63,383 bases of DNA from Candidatus Borkfalkia faecavium (GCA_019114755.1 DXEW01000017.1:1-63383); one strand, 5' to 3'. Shown: positions 16,432 to 26,052, counted from the stretch's first letter. Translations and numbers: made by a program. Notes: a model not told the origin generated them from the sequence alone.

Positions 16432-16471
16432 TCCCGCCGCGGCGCCTTCCTGCATAGGGAGGCGCCGCGGC
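16432..16471. repeat. Long GC-rich hairpin
   Basis: 14-bp perfect inverted repeat CCGCCGCGGCGCCT/AGGCGCCGCGGCGG with a 12-base loop. No T-run on either side; a structural element or pause site rather than a standard terminator. Confidence 0.6.
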
Positions 16472-16503
16472 GGCCGACCGCACGCCCCCTTCCCTATACA
16501 AAC

Positions 16504-16536
16504 AGAAAGCGCGCACCCGCGGGTGCGCGCCTTTTT
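16504..16536. terminator. Terminator below the cyclophilin gene
   Basis: GCGCGCACCC/GGGTGCGCGC stem, followed by TTTTTT on the plus strand and TTTCTG on the minus strand, so probably bidirectional. It closes the minus-strand gene ending at 16586. Confidence 0.75.
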
Positions 16537-16585
16537 TCGCCTTCAAAATACTTTTATTTCGATGCGGTCTCACTTCCGAAACAGA

Positions 16586-17467
16586 TCAATACTTGTTGAC
16601 CTCGACGGAGGTGATGACCACCTTTGCCGCGGGGACGTCGAAGGTCGCCTCGTACGAGCCGCCGGAAACGAACTCGTCGCGGATGGCCACTTCGTGCTCT
16701 TCGGTAAAGGAGTCGAGCTCGTTATCAGACTGGTAGTCGTCGATGGCGTCCAACAAATCTTCCAGCGCCTGCTTGGACTCGTCGTCTGCCAGCTCGCCGA
16801 ACACGCAGTAGTTGCGGTCGGTGGAGGAAGAAGTGGAGGTATAGATATAGAACATGCTGGTGGTGCTGTTCTTATAATATTCGCTGTGGCCGTAGTCGTC
16901 TTTGCTGCTCTGCTTGAAGGTGACGTTCGTCTTTTCGCCCGTGGGGACGTACGAATAGGTGCCCAGCACGCCGAACTTGTTGTTCAGGCCGCCTTCCGAA
17001 ACGCTGAAGCCGTTGACGCTGGTCTCGCCGTGCAGGCGGTTGGTCGCCTCATTGCGGTCGGCGTCCTTCCAGACGGTGATGTTTTCCAAAGTGACGTTGC
17101 CATCGGCGTCTTTGGTGGCGCCGTCGTAGTCGAGGGCGGTCAGATCGTCCAGCACGTCGCCGTTTTCAAGGTCGGTATAGGTATAGCCGCCGGCGACCAT
17201 GCGGTTGCTCTGGAAGTCGTGCACGACGGTGCCGTCAAAGAAATCTTTGTCGATGAGTTCGATGTAGTGCGCCACCGTCTGCGAATACAGGTCGCGGTGC
17301 AGCTTGTATGTGAGGGAGTATTCTTCGCCGTTGAATTCGATGTTTACGGAAATTTCGGGATTTTTGCTCTCGCAGCCGGAGAACATCAGCGTGCAGCCCA
17401 AAAGCGACGCCGCCGCTAAGGCGACCGCGCAGCCCTTTGCCAGTTTCCCGCCAAGTGATTTGAACAT
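16586..17467 (-). CDS. Cyclophilin-type peptidyl-prolyl isomerase lipoprotein
   Basis: 293 residues from the ATG at 17465-17467 (MFKSLGGKLAKG), with AGGAGG upstream. A signal peptide ends in lipobox-like LLGC or FSGC (Cys about residues 25-31), so the enzyme should be anchored outside the membrane. The cyclophilin domain begins at ISVNIEFNGEEY and has HYIELIDKDFFDGTVVHDF, MVAGGYTY and later GVLGTYS, matching the family layout with an insertion after the GGxY motif. Likely assists folding of exported proteins. Own promoter and terminator. Confidence 0.87.
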   Translation of the reverse strand: MFKSLGGKLAKGCAVALAAASLLGCTLMFSGCESKNPEISVNIEFNGEEYSLTYKLHRDLYSQTVAHYIELIDKDFFDGTVVHDFQSNRMVAGGYTYTDLENGDVLDDLTALDYDGATKDADGNVTLENITVWKDADRNEATNRLHGETSVNGFSVSEGGLNNKFGVLGTYSYVPTGEKTNVTFKQSSKDDYGHSEYYKNSTTSMFYIYTSTSSSTDRNYCVFGELADDESKQALEDLLDAIDDYQSDNELDSFTEEHEVAIRDEFVSGGSYEATFDVPAAKVVITSVEVNKY

Positions 17468-17552
17468 ATTGCCTCCTGAGATCATAGAGTGCCGCCCCTC
17501 TTCCATAGAACGAGCAGCGGACGCGGGCGGCCTTCGCCGCCTGTACCTGTTT

Positions 17553-17581
17553 ATTTTACCTGTTCTTTGCCCAATCGTCAA
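17553..17581 (-). promoter_or_regulatory. Promoter of the cyclophilin lipoprotein
   Basis: -35 TTGACG (17576-17581), 17-bp spacer, -10 TAAAAT (17553-17558). Confidence 0.85.
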
Positions 17582-17706
17582 GCGCTTTTTGCATACCGTG
17601 CGCAAATTCACGCCGATTTCCCGCCGTTTTTCACAATACGGACAAATTTATGCCCGCAGCGGGCGCAAACGGGCGGCAGCGCGCCCCTCTGTCCGAAAAC
17701 GCAGGG

Positions 17707-17744
17707 GCAAAAAAGGGCGCGCACCCCTTTGACGGGCGCGCGCC
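17707..17744 (-). terminator. Terminator of the ribosomal superoperon, after rplQ
   Basis: GGCGCGC...GCGCGCC stem (about 17715-17744) followed by CTTTTTTG on the minus strand, 30 bp below the rplQ stop. Confidence 0.85.
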
Positions 17745-17771
17745 GATGTTCCCGCCGCAGCGGCTTGTTTG

Positions 17772-18287
17772 TTATACGAGTTCGATGATCGCAACTTCTG
17801 CAGCATCGCCGCGGCGCTCGCCGAGGCTGATGATGCGGGTGTATCCGCCGGCGCAGTTCTTTTCGTCATTGCGCTGTGCGTATTTGGGAGCGATCTCGTT
17901 GAACAGCTTTTCGATCAGCGGGTGCGCCACGTCTTTGGTGCGCGCCTTGTACGCAGATTTGCTTTCGGTGAACGCCTTGATCTCCTGCAGGTCGTAGAGC
18001 TTGCTCATGATCTTGCGGCGCGCCGCCAGCTTTTTGGGGCCGTCTTTGACGACGGTGACCGTCACCTCGCGTTCCTTTTTGCCCGTCTTTTCGGTGACCT
18101 GCTTGCTGCTTTCGATGGTATCGTCATAGGCGTTGATCGCCGTAGTGATGATCTTTTCTACATACGACTGCAGTTCTTTGGCGCGGGCCTTGGTCGTCTC
18201 TATCCTTCCGTACCAGAGAAGGCTGGAAGCCTGGTTTCTCAAAATGGCGATACGCTGTTCGCTGGTTCTGCCCATTTTTCCCGGCAT
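17772..18287 (-). CDS. rplQ: 50S ribosomal protein L17
   Basis: Last gene of the superoperon, four bases after rpoA. The N-terminus (MGRTSEQRIAILRNQASSLL) and C-terminus (GGYTRIISLGERRGDAAEVAIIELV) are canonical. At 171 residues it is 45-55 longer than the common form because of a charged insertion around residues 55-110 (TGKKEREVTVTVVKDGPKK and neighbours), seen in some clostridial L17 proteins. Confidence 0.97.
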   Translation of the reverse strand: MPGKMGRTSEQRIAILRNQASSLLWYGRIETTKARAKELQSYVEKIITTAINAYDDTIESSKQVTEKTGKKEREVTVTVVKDGPKKLAARRKIMSKLYDLQEIKAFTESKSAYKARTKDVAHPLIEKLFNEIAPKYAQRNDEKNCAGGYTRIISLGERRGDAAEVAIIELV

Positions 18288-18291
18288 AATG

Positions 18292-19248
18292 TTAGTCCTC
18301 CTTTTTATCTAATGAAAGCCCGTAGGACTCCAGTTTCTGGATGACTTCGTCCAACGACTTTCTGCCGAGGTTGCGAACCTTCAACATCTCATCCTCGGTC
18401 TTTTTGGTTAAATCTTCGACTGTGTGAATGTTAGCGCGCTTGAGGCAGTTGTAAGAGCGGACGGAGAGGTCCATGTCTTCGATGGCCATCGCCAGCACTT
18501 GCTGCTGCTTGTCGTCCTCGTTTTTGACGAGGATATCCATCCCTTTGATGGAATCGCTCAGATTCACAAACAGGCCGATGTGGTCCTGCATGATCTTTGC
18601 CGCGAGAGATACGATCTCTTTGGCGGAAAAGGCGCCGTTCGTCCAAACTTCCATGACCAGCTTATCGTAGTCGATGCTCTGCCCGACGCGGGTGCTTTCG
18701 ACATTGTAGTTGACCTTTTTGACGGGCGTGTAGATGGAATCGATGGGGATATAACCGATGGGGTGGTTCTTGTTGGAACCCGCGCCCTTGTACCCCCTGC
18801 CGCGGCCGACGGTCAGCTCAAAGTCGATCTTGCTGCCCTCGTCTACCGTGCAGATGTACTGGTCTTTGTTGATGATCTCCACCTCTGCATCCTGCTCGAG
18901 GTCTGCCCCCGTGATGACCGCGGGGCCCTCTTTGCACACATGCACCGTTTTGACGTAGTCTTTATCGGTGGAAGAGGTCTGGATGGCGAGCGTTTTTAAG
19001 TTGAGGATGATTTCGGGAACGTCTTCCTTGACGCCGGGCAGCGCCGAAAACTCGTGCTTGACCAGGCCGTCCGGATAGAACCGGATCCCCTGCACCGCAG
19101 CCCCCGGAAGCGCCGAAAGGAGTATCCTCCTCAAGCAGTTGCCAATCGTGAGACCGAAGCCCTTTTCCAAAGGCTCCACGACGATCTTCGCGTAGCTTTT
19201 GGCCTCGTTCTCTTCCACATCGATGCGGGGCATATCCATTTCGATCAT
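18292..19248 (-). CDS. rpoA: DNA-directed RNA polymerase subunit alpha
   Basis: 318 residues. The N-terminal assembly domain (GFGLTIGNCLRRILLSALPG) and the C-terminal domain that contacts UP elements and activators (LSVRSYNCLKRANIHTVEDL, RNLGRKSLDEV) are both complete. The start at 19246-19248 (MIEMDMPRID) has AAGGAGG nine bases upstream. Lies between rpsD and rplQ in the standard alpha operon. Confidence 0.98.
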   Translation of the reverse strand: MIEMDMPRIDVEENEAKSYAKIVVEPLEKGFGLTIGNCLRRILLSALPGAAVQGIRFYPDGLVKHEFSALPGVKEDVPEIILNLKTLAIQTSSTDKDYVKTVHVCKEGPAVITGADLEQDAEVEIINKDQYICTVDEGSKIDFELTVGRGRGYKGAGSNKNHPIGYIPIDSIYTPVKKVNYNVESTRVGQSIDYDKLVMEVWTNGAFSAKEIVSLAAKIMQDHIGLFVNLSDSIKGMDILVKNEDDKQQQVLAMAIEDMDLSVRSYNCLKRANIHTVEDLTKKTEDEMLKVRNLGRKSLDEVIQKLESYGLSLDKKED

Positions 19249-19280
19249 GCCTTATTACCTCCTTGTTTCGGCGTTACTTC

Positions 19281-19871
19281 TTACTTGGAGTACAGCTCAA
19301 CGATCATTTGTTCTTGGATCGGCGTGTCGATCTCTTCGCGCACGGGGATCGAAACGATCTTCCCTTCCAGTTTTTCGGCGTCAAACTCCATCCACTTGGG
19401 TGCGGGGGTGAGTTTGCTCTCTTTGACTGCCGTGAAATATTTGTTGGACTTTTTGTTCTCGCGCACGGCCACCACGTCGCCCGCCTTGACGATGTAGGAG
19501 GGGATGTTGACCTTTTTGCCGTTGACGGAGAAATGTGCGTGCGAAACGAGCTGGCGCGCCTGCTGACGGGTCGCTGCCAGGCCCATACGGTACACGACGT
19601 TGTCGAGGCGGCGCTCCAAAAGGGCGAGCATGTTTTCACCCGTGATGCCCTTCATCCTGTCGGCCGCTTCGTAGTACTTGCGGATCTGCTTTTCGTTGAC
19701 GCAGTAGATGAACTTGGCGCGCTGCTTTTCGCGCAGCTGCAGGCCGTATTCGGAAATCTTTCTCGACTTTCTGCCGCTGGTGCGGGTCGACTTTTTATAG
19801 CAGCCGACCGCCGTGGGGTCCAGTTCGAGGAATCTGCATCTCTTCAATTTATTATACTTGCTCGTTGCCAT
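19281..19871 (-). CDS. rpsD: 30S ribosomal protein S4
   Basis: 196 residues with the primary rRNA-binding N-terminus and the S4 domain (MLALLERRLDNVVYRMGLA, then SHAHFSVNGKKVNIPSY). In the alpha operon it follows rpsK by 19 bp, and S4 is the usual translational repressor of this operon in model bacteria. No zinc-binding cysteines are seen near the N-terminus, so it is the zinc-free form. Confidence 0.98.
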   Translation of the reverse strand: MATSKYNKLKRCRFLELDPTAVGCYKKSTRTSGRKSRKISEYGLQLREKQRAKFIYCVNEKQIRKYYEAADRMKGITGENMLALLERRLDNVVYRMGLAATRQQARQLVSHAHFSVNGKKVNIPSYIVKAGDVVAVRENKKSNKYFTAVKESKLTPAPKWMEFDAEKLEGKIVSIPVREEIDTPIQEQMIVELYSK

Positions 19872-19890
19872 GTTCTATCGTACTCCTCTA

Positions 19891-20289
19891 TTATACTCTG
19901 CGGCGCTTCGGGGGACGGCATCCGTTGTGCGGGATGGGCGAAACGTCGGTGATCATCGTGATTTCGAGGTCGGCTGCCGCGAGGGCGCGGATGGCCGCTT
20001 CTCTGCCCGCTCCGGGGCCCTTCACATACACTTCCACCGAGCGCAGGCCGTGCTCTTTGGCGGCGCGGGCGGCGGTGTCGGCGGCAGACTGTGCCGCGAA
20101 CGGGGTGCCCTTCCTGGAACCCTTGAAGCCGAGGCTGCCGGCGCTCGACCAAGAAATTGCGTTGCCGCCCATATCCGTGATCGTCACCAACGTGTTGTTG
20201 AACGAGGACTGGATATGCGCCTGGCCTTTATCGATTTTTTTCAGCTCTTTGCGGCGGCGCGCCTGCGCTGCCTTTTTAGGTGCTGCCAT
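19891..20289 (-). CDS. rpsK: 30S ribosomal protein S11
   Basis: 132 residues; platform protein of the small subunit. Recognised from [39 protein letters not shown] and the C-terminal [17 protein letters not shown]-like end ([18 protein letters not shown]). Lies 17 bp after rpsM. Confidence 0.98.
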   Translation of the reverse strand: MAAPKKAAQARRRKELKKIDKGQAHIQSSFNNTLVTITDMGGNAISWSSAGSLGFKGSRKGTPFAAQSAADTAARAAKEHGLRSVEVYVKGPGAGREAAIRALAAADLEITMITDVSPIPHNGCRPPKRRRV

Positions 20290-20306
20290 AGTCTGTCATC
20301 CTCCTC

Positions 20307-20675
20307 TTACTTCTTCTTCTTCGCGACCGTGCGGCGCGGGCCTTTGCGCGTGCGTGCGTTCCTCTTAGAGCTCTGTCCGCGGACGGGCAGGCCCTTTCTG
20401 TGACGGACGCCGCGGTAGCAGCCGATCTCCATCAGGCGCTTGATGTTCAGGTTGACCTCGCTGCGGAGTTCGCCCTCCACGTGCAGGTTGTGGTCGATAT
20501 ATTCTCTGAGCTTGGAAACGTCGTTCTCGTCAAGATCTTTGACGCGCGTATCGGGATCAATGCCCGTCGCAGCCAGAATTTTTTTCGACGTGGTGAGGCC
20601 GATCCCGTAAATGTAGGTGAGACCGATCTCTACACGCTTTTCTCTGGGTAAATCTACACCGGCAATACGTGCCAT
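20307..20675 (-). CDS. rpsM: 30S ribosomal protein S13
   Basis: 122 residues with the canonical [20 protein letters not shown] start and the C-terminal [14 protein letters not shown] and NARTRKGP tail that reaches the decoding region. A gap of 116 bp separates it from rpmJ upstream, wider than elsewhere in the operon. Confidence 0.98.
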   Translation of the reverse strand: MARIAGVDLPREKRVEIGLTYIYGIGLTTSKKILAATGIDPDTRVKDLDENDVSKLREYIDHNLHVEGELRSEVNLNIKRLMEIGCYRGVRHRKGLPVRGQSSKRNARTRKGPRRTVAKKKK

Positions 20676-20791
20676 TGTCTTTTTGACCTCCGTTCAAATT
20701 TTGATGGTTGCTGTATATTCCGTTCATGCGCGCGCTGCCGCAAAATTGGAATGGCGCGGCACGCCGCTCGCGCAGGAGATTATTTTCGCTG

Positions 20792-20908
20792 TTAGCCCTG
20801 TCTCTGCTTATGGCTCTTGTTCTTGGAACAGATCACCATGACCTTACCGTTCCTTTTGATGACTTTGCACTTATCGCACATCGGTTTGACAGACGGTCTT
20901 ACTTTCAT
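20792..20908 (-). CDS. rpmJ: 50S ribosomal protein L36
   Basis: 38 residues: [20 protein letters not shown] then [18 protein letters not shown]. It keeps the Cys11, Cys14 and Cys27 zinc ligands with a His near residue 33, so it is the C+ form. GGAGG precedes the ATG at 20906-20908. Located between infA and rpsM, as is standard in Bacillota. Confidence 0.97.
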   Translation of the reverse strand: MKVRPSVKPMCDKCKVIKRNGKVMVICSKNKSHKQRQG

Positions 20909-21009
20909 TGTTCGTTCCTCCGAAAATTCGTTGTTCTGCCTTCTGCTTGCAGGAGGCTATGGCTTTACGCCCTGTTTGCCGGGCGCTCGGCCCGCCGCTG
21001 TTTTTTGTG

Positions 21010-21231
21010 TTAGTTTTTGCTGCGCCAGGTGATCCTGCCCTTGGTCAGGTCGTACGGGCTCATTTCGAGCTTGACCGTATCCCCGGGGATGATGCGGATG
21101 TAGTTCATGCGCAGCTTGCCCGAGATATACGCCGTGATCACATGGCCGTTGGAAAGGGATACTTTGAAGGTCGCATTCGGCAGCGCCTCGACGATCTTGC
21201 CCTCGGCCTCGATTACATCGTCCTTCGACAC
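21010..21231 (-). CDS. infA: Translation initiation factor IF-1
   Basis: 73 residues, a single S1/OB-fold domain ([40 protein letters not shown]). Binds the A site during initiation. The C-terminus ends GRITWRSKN. Co-transcribed in the map-KOW-infA-rpmJ stretch. Confidence 0.97.
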   Translation of the reverse strand: MSKDDVIEAEGKIVEALPNATFKVSLSNGHVITAYISGKLRMNYIRIIPGDTVKLEMSPYDLTKGRITWRSKN

Positions 21232-21259
21232 AATGACTCCTCCGAAAAAAGAATACTGT

Positions 21260-21538
21260 TCACGCCTTCCTCTCCTGCATCAGCTGCAAAAGAGCGGCGC
21301 GTATTTCGCTGTTTTCGTCTTTGCCCTGCGCGATCCGCTCCGCGATCTGCGGATGAAAGGAGGGCAGAAGCCGCACATGTTTCGCGTTTTTGCGCTTGGG
21401 ATCTTGCAGTTTGCGGTACTTGCCGTCTGCCAGCAGAAGTTCGCCTTCCGCAATGCCTACGATCAGGTACAGCCTGCCGCGGTCTCTGCCGGCGAGGCTT
21501 TGCGCCGCGCCGCCGACTGCGGGGGTTTGTACTTTCAT
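21260..21538 (-). CDS. KOW-domain RNA-binding protein
   Basis: 92 residues. The first 45 residues form a KOW/SH3-like barrel ([35 protein letters not shown]), followed by a helical tail. Clostridial genomes commonly carry such an L14e-like KOW protein between map and infA; its role is thought to be ribosome- or RNA-linked but is not established. ATG at 21536-21538 with GGAGGG. Confidence 0.85.
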   Translation of the reverse strand: MKVQTPAVGGAAQSLAGRDRGRLYLIVGIAEGELLLADGKYRKLQDPKRKNAKHVRLLPSFHPQIAERIAQGKDENSEIRAALLQLMQERKA

Positions 21539-21554
21539 GCTCCCTCCGCCGCTG

Positions 21555-22298
21555 TTACAGGGTGAGGATCTCGACCCCGTCTTCGCGGATGACTACGGTA
21601 TTTTCGTAATGCGCGGCGGGCTTGCCGTCGGCGGTGACCGCCGTCCAGCCGTCCTCTAAAACGCGCACCTGCCGCGCGCCCGCCAGGATCATCGGTTCGA
21701 TGCAGATCACCTGCCCCACCTTTAAGCGGATGCCGGTGCCGCGCTTGCCGTAATTGGGCACGGACGGGTCTTCGTGCATCTCTCTGCCGATGCCGTGGCC
21801 GACGAATTCCCGCACCACCGAAAATCCGTTCGACTCCGCATGCGCCTGCACCGCCGCGCCGATATCGTACAGCGGGGTGCCCGCGCGCAGGTTTTTGACC
21901 GCTTCCCAAAAGCATTCTTCGGTGACGCGGACGAGTTTTTGCTTGCCTTCGTCGATCTTGCCCACCGCAAAGGTGCGGGCGCCGTCGCCGTGGAAGCCGT
22001 TTTTATAGGCGCACAGGTCGATGCTGACGATGTCGCCTTCGTGCAGGTATCTCTCTCCGGGGATGCCGTGCACCACCACCTCGTTGACCGAGGCGCAGAT
22101 GCTGGCGGGATAGCCGCTGTAGCCTAAGCAGGAAGGGATGGCCCCGCGCGAGCGGATGTACCCTTCCGCCAGCTCGTCCAGCTCCGCCGTGCTGATGCCC
22201 GGGCGGATCTTGGAGCCGAGGTAGGCGAGCGTGTCGCGCACGATGGCGCAGGGCTCCCGCATGAGATCGATCTCTTGTTCGGTCTTGACGTGGATCAT
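21555..22298 (-). CDS. map: Type I methionine aminopeptidase
   Basis: 247 residues. Removes the initiator Met from nascent chains. The five metal ligands are visible in DLCAYKNGFHGDGARTF (two Asp), GHGIGREMHEDP (His), CIEPMIL (Glu) and HYENTVVI (Glu). The usual adk-map order is kept, with 10 bp between them. Confidence 0.97.
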   Translation of the reverse strand: MIHVKTEQEIDLMREPCAIVRDTLAYLGSKIRPGISTAELDELAEGYIRSRGAIPSCLGYSGYPASICASVNEVVVHGIPGERYLHEGDIVSIDLCAYKNGFHGDGARTFAVGKIDEGKQKLVRVTEECFWEAVKNLRAGTPLYDIGAAVQAHAESNGFSVVREFVGHGIGREMHEDPSVPNYGKRGTGIRLKVGQVICIEPMILAGARQVRVLEDGWTAVTADGKPAAHYENTVVIREDGVEILTL

Positions 22299-22308
22299 GT
22301 TTCGCCGC

Positions 22309-22935
22309 TTACTTGTTGTCCAGCGCGGCGCAGATCCTGGCGAACACCTCGTCGATGGCGCCGACGCCGTCGATGTCGATCAGCACGCCCTTGTTCTTAT
22401 AATACTCGATGAGGGGCGCCGTCTGGTCGCTGTACACGCGCAGGCGGTTGCCGACCGTCTCTTCGTTGTCGTCTTTGCGCTGATACAGCTCGCCGCCGCA
22501 GCGTTCGCAGGTGGTCTTGCCGTTCAGGAAATTGACGTGATAGCTTTCGCCGCAGTTCTTGCACACGCGGCGGCCGCACAGGCGGTCCATGAGCAGGGAG
22601 AGGTCGATGTCGATATTGATGACGGCGTCGACCTTGGAGAACTTATCCAGCTCCTGCGCCTGGAACAGATTGCGCGGGAAACCGTCCAGGAGATAGCCGC
22701 CCTCGCAGTCCGCTTCGCGCAGCCTGCCTTCCACGATCTTGCAGGTGACCTCGTCGGGGACGAGCTGACCTTTGTCCGTGTAGGATTTTGCCAAAAGACC
22801 GATCTCTGTGCCGCGCTTGATGTTGTCGCGGAAAATGTCGCCCGTGGAAATGTGCGGGAGACCGTATTTTTCCGAGATGCGCGTCGCCTGCGTGCCCTTG
22901 CCGGCACCCGGCGCACCCAAAAGGATGATGTTCAT
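22309..22935 (-). CDS. adk: Adenylate kinase
   Basis: 208 residues. The P-loop GAPGAGKGTQA is at residues 7-17, followed by the NMP-binding part and a LID with four cysteines (CKNCGESYHVNF and TTCERCGGEL), i.e. the zinc-binding LID typical of Gram-positive bacteria. Balances adenine nucleotides. Located after secY, across a 130-bp gap that holds a GC-rich hairpin. Confidence 0.98.
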   Translation of the reverse strand: MNIILLGAPGAGKGTQATRISEKYGLPHISTGDIFRDNIKRGTEIGLLAKSYTDKGQLVPDEVTCKIVEGRLREADCEGGYLLDGFPRNLFQAQELDKFSKVDAVINIDIDLSLLMDRLCGRRVCKNCGESYHVNFLNGKTTCERCGGELYQRKDDNEETVGNRLRVYSDQTAPLIEYYKNKGVLIDIDGVGAIDEVFARICAALDNK

Positions 22936-23065
22936 GGTTGCTCCTCCTGTAGGTTATTTTTCCCCGCGCCCGCAAGCGGGCGCGGATATGATTTGAAATT
23001 GTTTCCGAAAGGTTCCCTTCCCCTCCCTTACAAAAGGTTTTGCGGGATGAGCGGGAAGCGAAAAA
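22936..23065 (-). other. secY-adk gap with hairpin
   Basis: A CCGCGCCCGC/GCGGGCGCGG hairpin (about 22963-22985) lies just upstream of the adk Shine-Dalgarno. It has no T-run, so it may be a processing or pausing structure. No gene. Confidence 0.45.
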
Positions 23066-24394
23066 TTACTTTAAGAAGCCCTTATAATTCTTCATCATCA
23101 ACTGCGACTGCAGCTGCTTGTCGAACTCCAGCGCCACCGATACGACGATGAGGATACCGGTCGTAGAGAAGACGTTGACAAATTCCGTGCCGGCAAAGCT
23201 GAAGGCAAAGGACGGCACGAACGCGACCAGCGACAGGAAGATGGCCCCGAACAGCGTGATGCGGTTGGAGATCTTGCGCAGGTACTGCGCCGTGGGCTTG
23301 CCCGGGCGGATGCCGGGGATGAAGCCGCCGTTCTGCTGGATGCTCTTGGAGATGTCGTCCGGGTTGAACTGGATCTGCGCGTAGAAGAAAGAGAAGGCGA
23401 AGATCAGCAGGCACAACACCAGGATATACACCCAGCCCCAAGGGCCGGAGCCGTTACTGATGTTCTGCGCATACCAGCTGTCGGCATAGCCGCTCCAGAA
23501 CAGCCCCATGATGAGGTCGGGCAGGCTGATGATCGCGAAGGCGAAGATGAGTGGCATGACGCCGCTGCCGGAGATCTTGATGGGGATGACGGTGGACTGC
23601 CCGCCGTACATCTTGCGGCCCTTGACCTGCTTGGCGTACTGCACCGGGATGCGGCGCTCGGCCAAATCGACCGTGACGATGAGCGCGAAGATGATGACCG
23701 CGATGACGCAGAATACGATGACCTCCAGGATGGGGTCGAAATCGAAGGCGACGTTCTCCGCGGTGAAGGCGGAGATGATCTTATCCAGCAGCGTCAGGCC
23801 CGCGGTGGAGATGATGCCGAGGAAGATGATCAGCGAAATGCCGTTGCCCACGCCGTATTCGGTGATGCGCTCGCCGATCCACATGGTGAGCATGGCGCCC
23901 GCCGTGTAGAGGATGACCATATAGATATACACGATCCACAGGTTGCCCTCGCCGCCGAACAGGTTGGTGATGATGCCGCTGATGGCGCCCTGCGAACCGA
24001 AGTTGATGATGACGCCGACAGCCTGTACGATCGCCAGGGCGATGGTGACGTAGCGGGTGATCTGCGCGATCTTGCGCCTGCCCTCTTCGCCCTGTTTAGA
24101 CAGCCGCTCCAGCGCGGGGATGCCCACGGTGAGCAGCTGGATGATGATGGACGCGTTGATGTACGGCCCGATACCGAGGGCAAACAATGTGCCGCTGGCG
24201 AGCGCGCCGCCGGTGACGGCGTTCATCAGGTTCAGGAAGTTGTTCCCTTCCACCACCGAGCCGAACTGCGCCGTATCCAGGCCGGGTACGGGGATATAGC
24301 AGCCGAGGCGGTACACCAGGAGCAACAGAAGCATGATGAATATCTTCTTTCTGATTTCCTTGACTTTAAAAGCGTTTTTTAAAGTTTCGAACAT
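23066..24394 (-). CDS. secY: Protein translocase subunit SecY
   Basis: 442 residues, ten membrane segments; the central pore of the Sec translocon, partner of SecE (encoded at 41482) and SecA. Signature blocks LGCYIPVPGLD, the GIGPYINASIIIQLL plug/segment-2 region, RRIPVQYAKQVKGRKMYGGQ and NGGFIPGIRPG are present. Lies in the spc operon after rplO. Confidence 0.98.
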   Translation of the reverse strand: MFETLKNAFKVKEIRKKIFIMLLLLLVYRLGCYIPVPGLDTAQFGSVVEGNNFLNLMNAVTGGALASGTLFALGIGPYINASIIIQLLTVGIPALERLSKQGEEGRRKIAQITRYVTIALAIVQAVGVIINFGSQGAISGIITNLFGGEGNLWIVYIYMVILYTAGAMLTMWIGERITEYGVGNGISLIIFLGIISTAGLTLLDKIISAFTAENVAFDFDPILEVIVFCVIAVIIFALIVTVDLAERRIPVQYAKQVKGRKMYGGQSTVIPIKISGSGVMPLIFAFAIISLPDLIMGLFWSGYADSWYAQNISNGSGPWGWVYILVLCLLIFAFSFFYAQIQFNPDDISKSIQQNGGFIPGIRPGKPTAQYLRKISNRITLFGAIFLSLVAFVPSFAFSFAGTEFVNVFSTTGILIVVSVALEFDKQLQSQLMMKNYKGFLK

Positions 24395-24481
24395 CTGGTT
24401 CTCCTAAATTTGAAGGTCAGTCTCCGCCGAGCGGAGACGCAGATCCCCCCCTACCCGCAAAGTGCTGCGGGCCGGCGGAAA

Positions 24482-24928
24482 TCAGAGGGTTTCCGCCGTG
24501 CCGCCGGCCTTTTCGATCGCTTCTTTGGCAGAAGCGGAGAACTTAGCCGCTTTTACGGTGAGCGCGACGCCGATCTCGCCCGCGCCCAAGACCTTCAGGC
24601 CGCAGTTGTCTTTGACCTGCTTGGCGAGCTTGTTTTCCATGACGTAATCGTAATCGACCACCGTGCCCGCAGCGAGATCTGCGAGGTCGGAAAGGTTGAC
24701 GATGACGTACTCTTTGCGGAAGTTATTGTTGAAGCCGCGTTTGGGAAGCCTTCTGTGGATGGGAGTCTGGCCGCCTTCGAAGCCGGGGCGGACGCCGCCG
24801 CCCGAGCGGGCCCACTGGCCCTTGTGGCCCTTGCCGCTGGTTTTGCCCAAACCGGAGCCGATGCCCCTGCCCAGGCGCTTGGCGGGCGTATTGGAGCCGA
24901 TGGCGGGTTGTATCGTATCAATTCTCAT
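24482..24928 (-). CDS. rplO: 50S ribosomal protein L15
   Basis: 148 residues from the ATG at 24926-24928 ([20 protein letters not shown]); the glycine-rich N-terminal extension ([19 protein letters not shown]) and the [17 protein letters not shown] motif are complete. The in-frame upstream extension was rejected because it overlaps the end of rpmD without a ribosome site. Confidence 0.97.
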   Translation of the reverse strand: MRIDTIQPAIGSNTPAKRLGRGIGSGLGKTSGKGHKGQWARSGGGVRPGFEGGQTPIHRRLPKRGFNNNFRKEYVIVNLSDLADLAAGTVVDYDYVMENKLAKQVKDNCGLKVLGAGEIGVALTVKAAKFSASAKEAIEKAGGTAETL

Positions 24929-24941
24929 AATTGCAAGCTCC

Positions 24942-25121
24942 TTACACGTTCTCGACCTTGACAAGGTGAGAAACTTTTTTGATCTGGCCCTGCACCGCGG
25001 GGGTATCCTCGTGGATCTTGCAGGAGCGGATCTTTTTCAGACCCAGCGCCGCGACCGTCGCTTTCTGCGTCTGGGTGCTGCCGATGGTGCTCTTGACGAG
25101 CGTTACTTTGATCTGTGCCAT
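24942..25121 (-). CDS. rpmD: 50S ribosomal protein L30
   Basis: 59 residues: [20 protein letters not shown] followed by the ALGLKKIRS core and ending [14 protein letters not shown] at 25119-25121, with GGAGG. Between rpsE and rplO, the standard position. Confidence 0.96.
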   Translation of the reverse strand: MAQIKVTLVKSTIGSTQTQKATVAALGLKKIRSCKIHEDTPAVQGQIKKVSHLVKVENV

Positions 25122-25132
25122 TGCATACCTCC

Positions 25133-25654
25133 TCAGCCGATGATCTCTTCGACGGTTTTGCCGCGGAGCGCAGCCACCTGCTCGGCCGTGCGCAGCTGGG
25201 CAAGGCCCGCGATGGCGGCCTTGACGCAGTTGACGGGGTTGCTGGTGCCGTGCGACTTGGTGCGGATATCTTTGATGCCGACCGCTTCCATGACCGCACG
25301 GACGGGGCCGCCGGCGATGACGCCGGTACCTTCTTCGGCGGGCATCATGTACACATAGCCCCTGCCGAACTTGCCGTGCACTTCATGCGGGATGGTGGCT
25401 TCGACCATGGGAACGACGATCAGGTTCTTTTTCGCCTGCGCGGTCGCCTTTTCGATGGCTTCGGGAACTTCGTTCGCCTTGCCCGAGCCGACGCCGACGC
25501 GGCCCTTGCCGTCGCCGACCACGACCAGCGCCGCAAAGCGCATGTTGCGGCCGCCCTTTACGACCTTGGTGACGCGGTTGACCTGGATGAGCTTTTTGAT
25601 GAAACCGTCGTTTTCTTCCTGCCTTCTTGCAGGCCTTCTGTCTTCTCTTGCCAT
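25133..25654 (-). CDS. rpsE: 30S ribosomal protein S5
   Basis: 173 residues with the double-stranded RNA-binding N-domain ([20 protein letters not shown]-type block) and the C-domain ([31 protein letters not shown]). Site of spectinomycin resistance and accuracy mutations in model organisms; nothing unusual at those positions could be judged. Confidence 0.98.
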   Translation of the reverse strand: MAREDRRPARRQEENDGFIKKLIQVNRVTKVVKGGRNMRFAALVVVGDGKGRVGVGSGKANEVPEAIEKATAQAKKNLIVVPMVEATIPHEVHGKFGRGYVYMMPAEEGTGVIAGGPVRAVMEAVGIKDIRTKSHGTSNPVNCVKAAIAGLAQLRTAEQVAALRGKTVEEIIG

Positions 25655-25670
25655 TTACCTTGTTCTCCTA

Positions 25671-26039
25671 TCAGAATTTCAGTCCGGCTTCTCTGGCGCC
25701 GTCGGCTACACCCTTCACGCGGCCCGTGTAGATGTAACCGCCCCTGTCGAACACGACCGTTTCGATGCCGGCTGCCAGCGCCTTTTTCGCCGCTGCCGCG
25801 CCGACCACCTTGGCGGCCTCCGTCTTGGTCATATCTTTGATCTGTTCCTTGACGGCCTTCTCCATGGTAGACGCCGATACGAGGGTCACGCCCTTGACGT
25901 CGTCGATGACCTGAACGTAAATGTGATTGAGGCTCCTGTAAACGTTGAAGCGGGGCATCTCTGCCGTGCCCGTGATCTTTTTGCGGACACGCGCATGGCG
26001 CTGCACCCTGTCTGCATTTTTATCTTTTTTCGAAATCAT
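25671..26039 (-). CDS. rplR: 50S ribosomal protein L18
   Basis: 122 residues; binds 5S rRNA. Canonical [20 protein letters not shown] block and C-terminal [20 protein letters not shown]. Between rplF and rpsE. Confidence 0.98.
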   Translation of the reverse strand: MISKKDKNADRVQRHARVRKKITGTAEMPRFNVYRSLNHIYVQVIDDVKGVTLVSASTMEKAVKEQIKDMTKTEAAKVVGAAAAKKALAAGIETVVFDRGGYIYTGRVKGVADGAREAGLKF

Positions 26040-26052
26040 GTTTTACGCTCCT

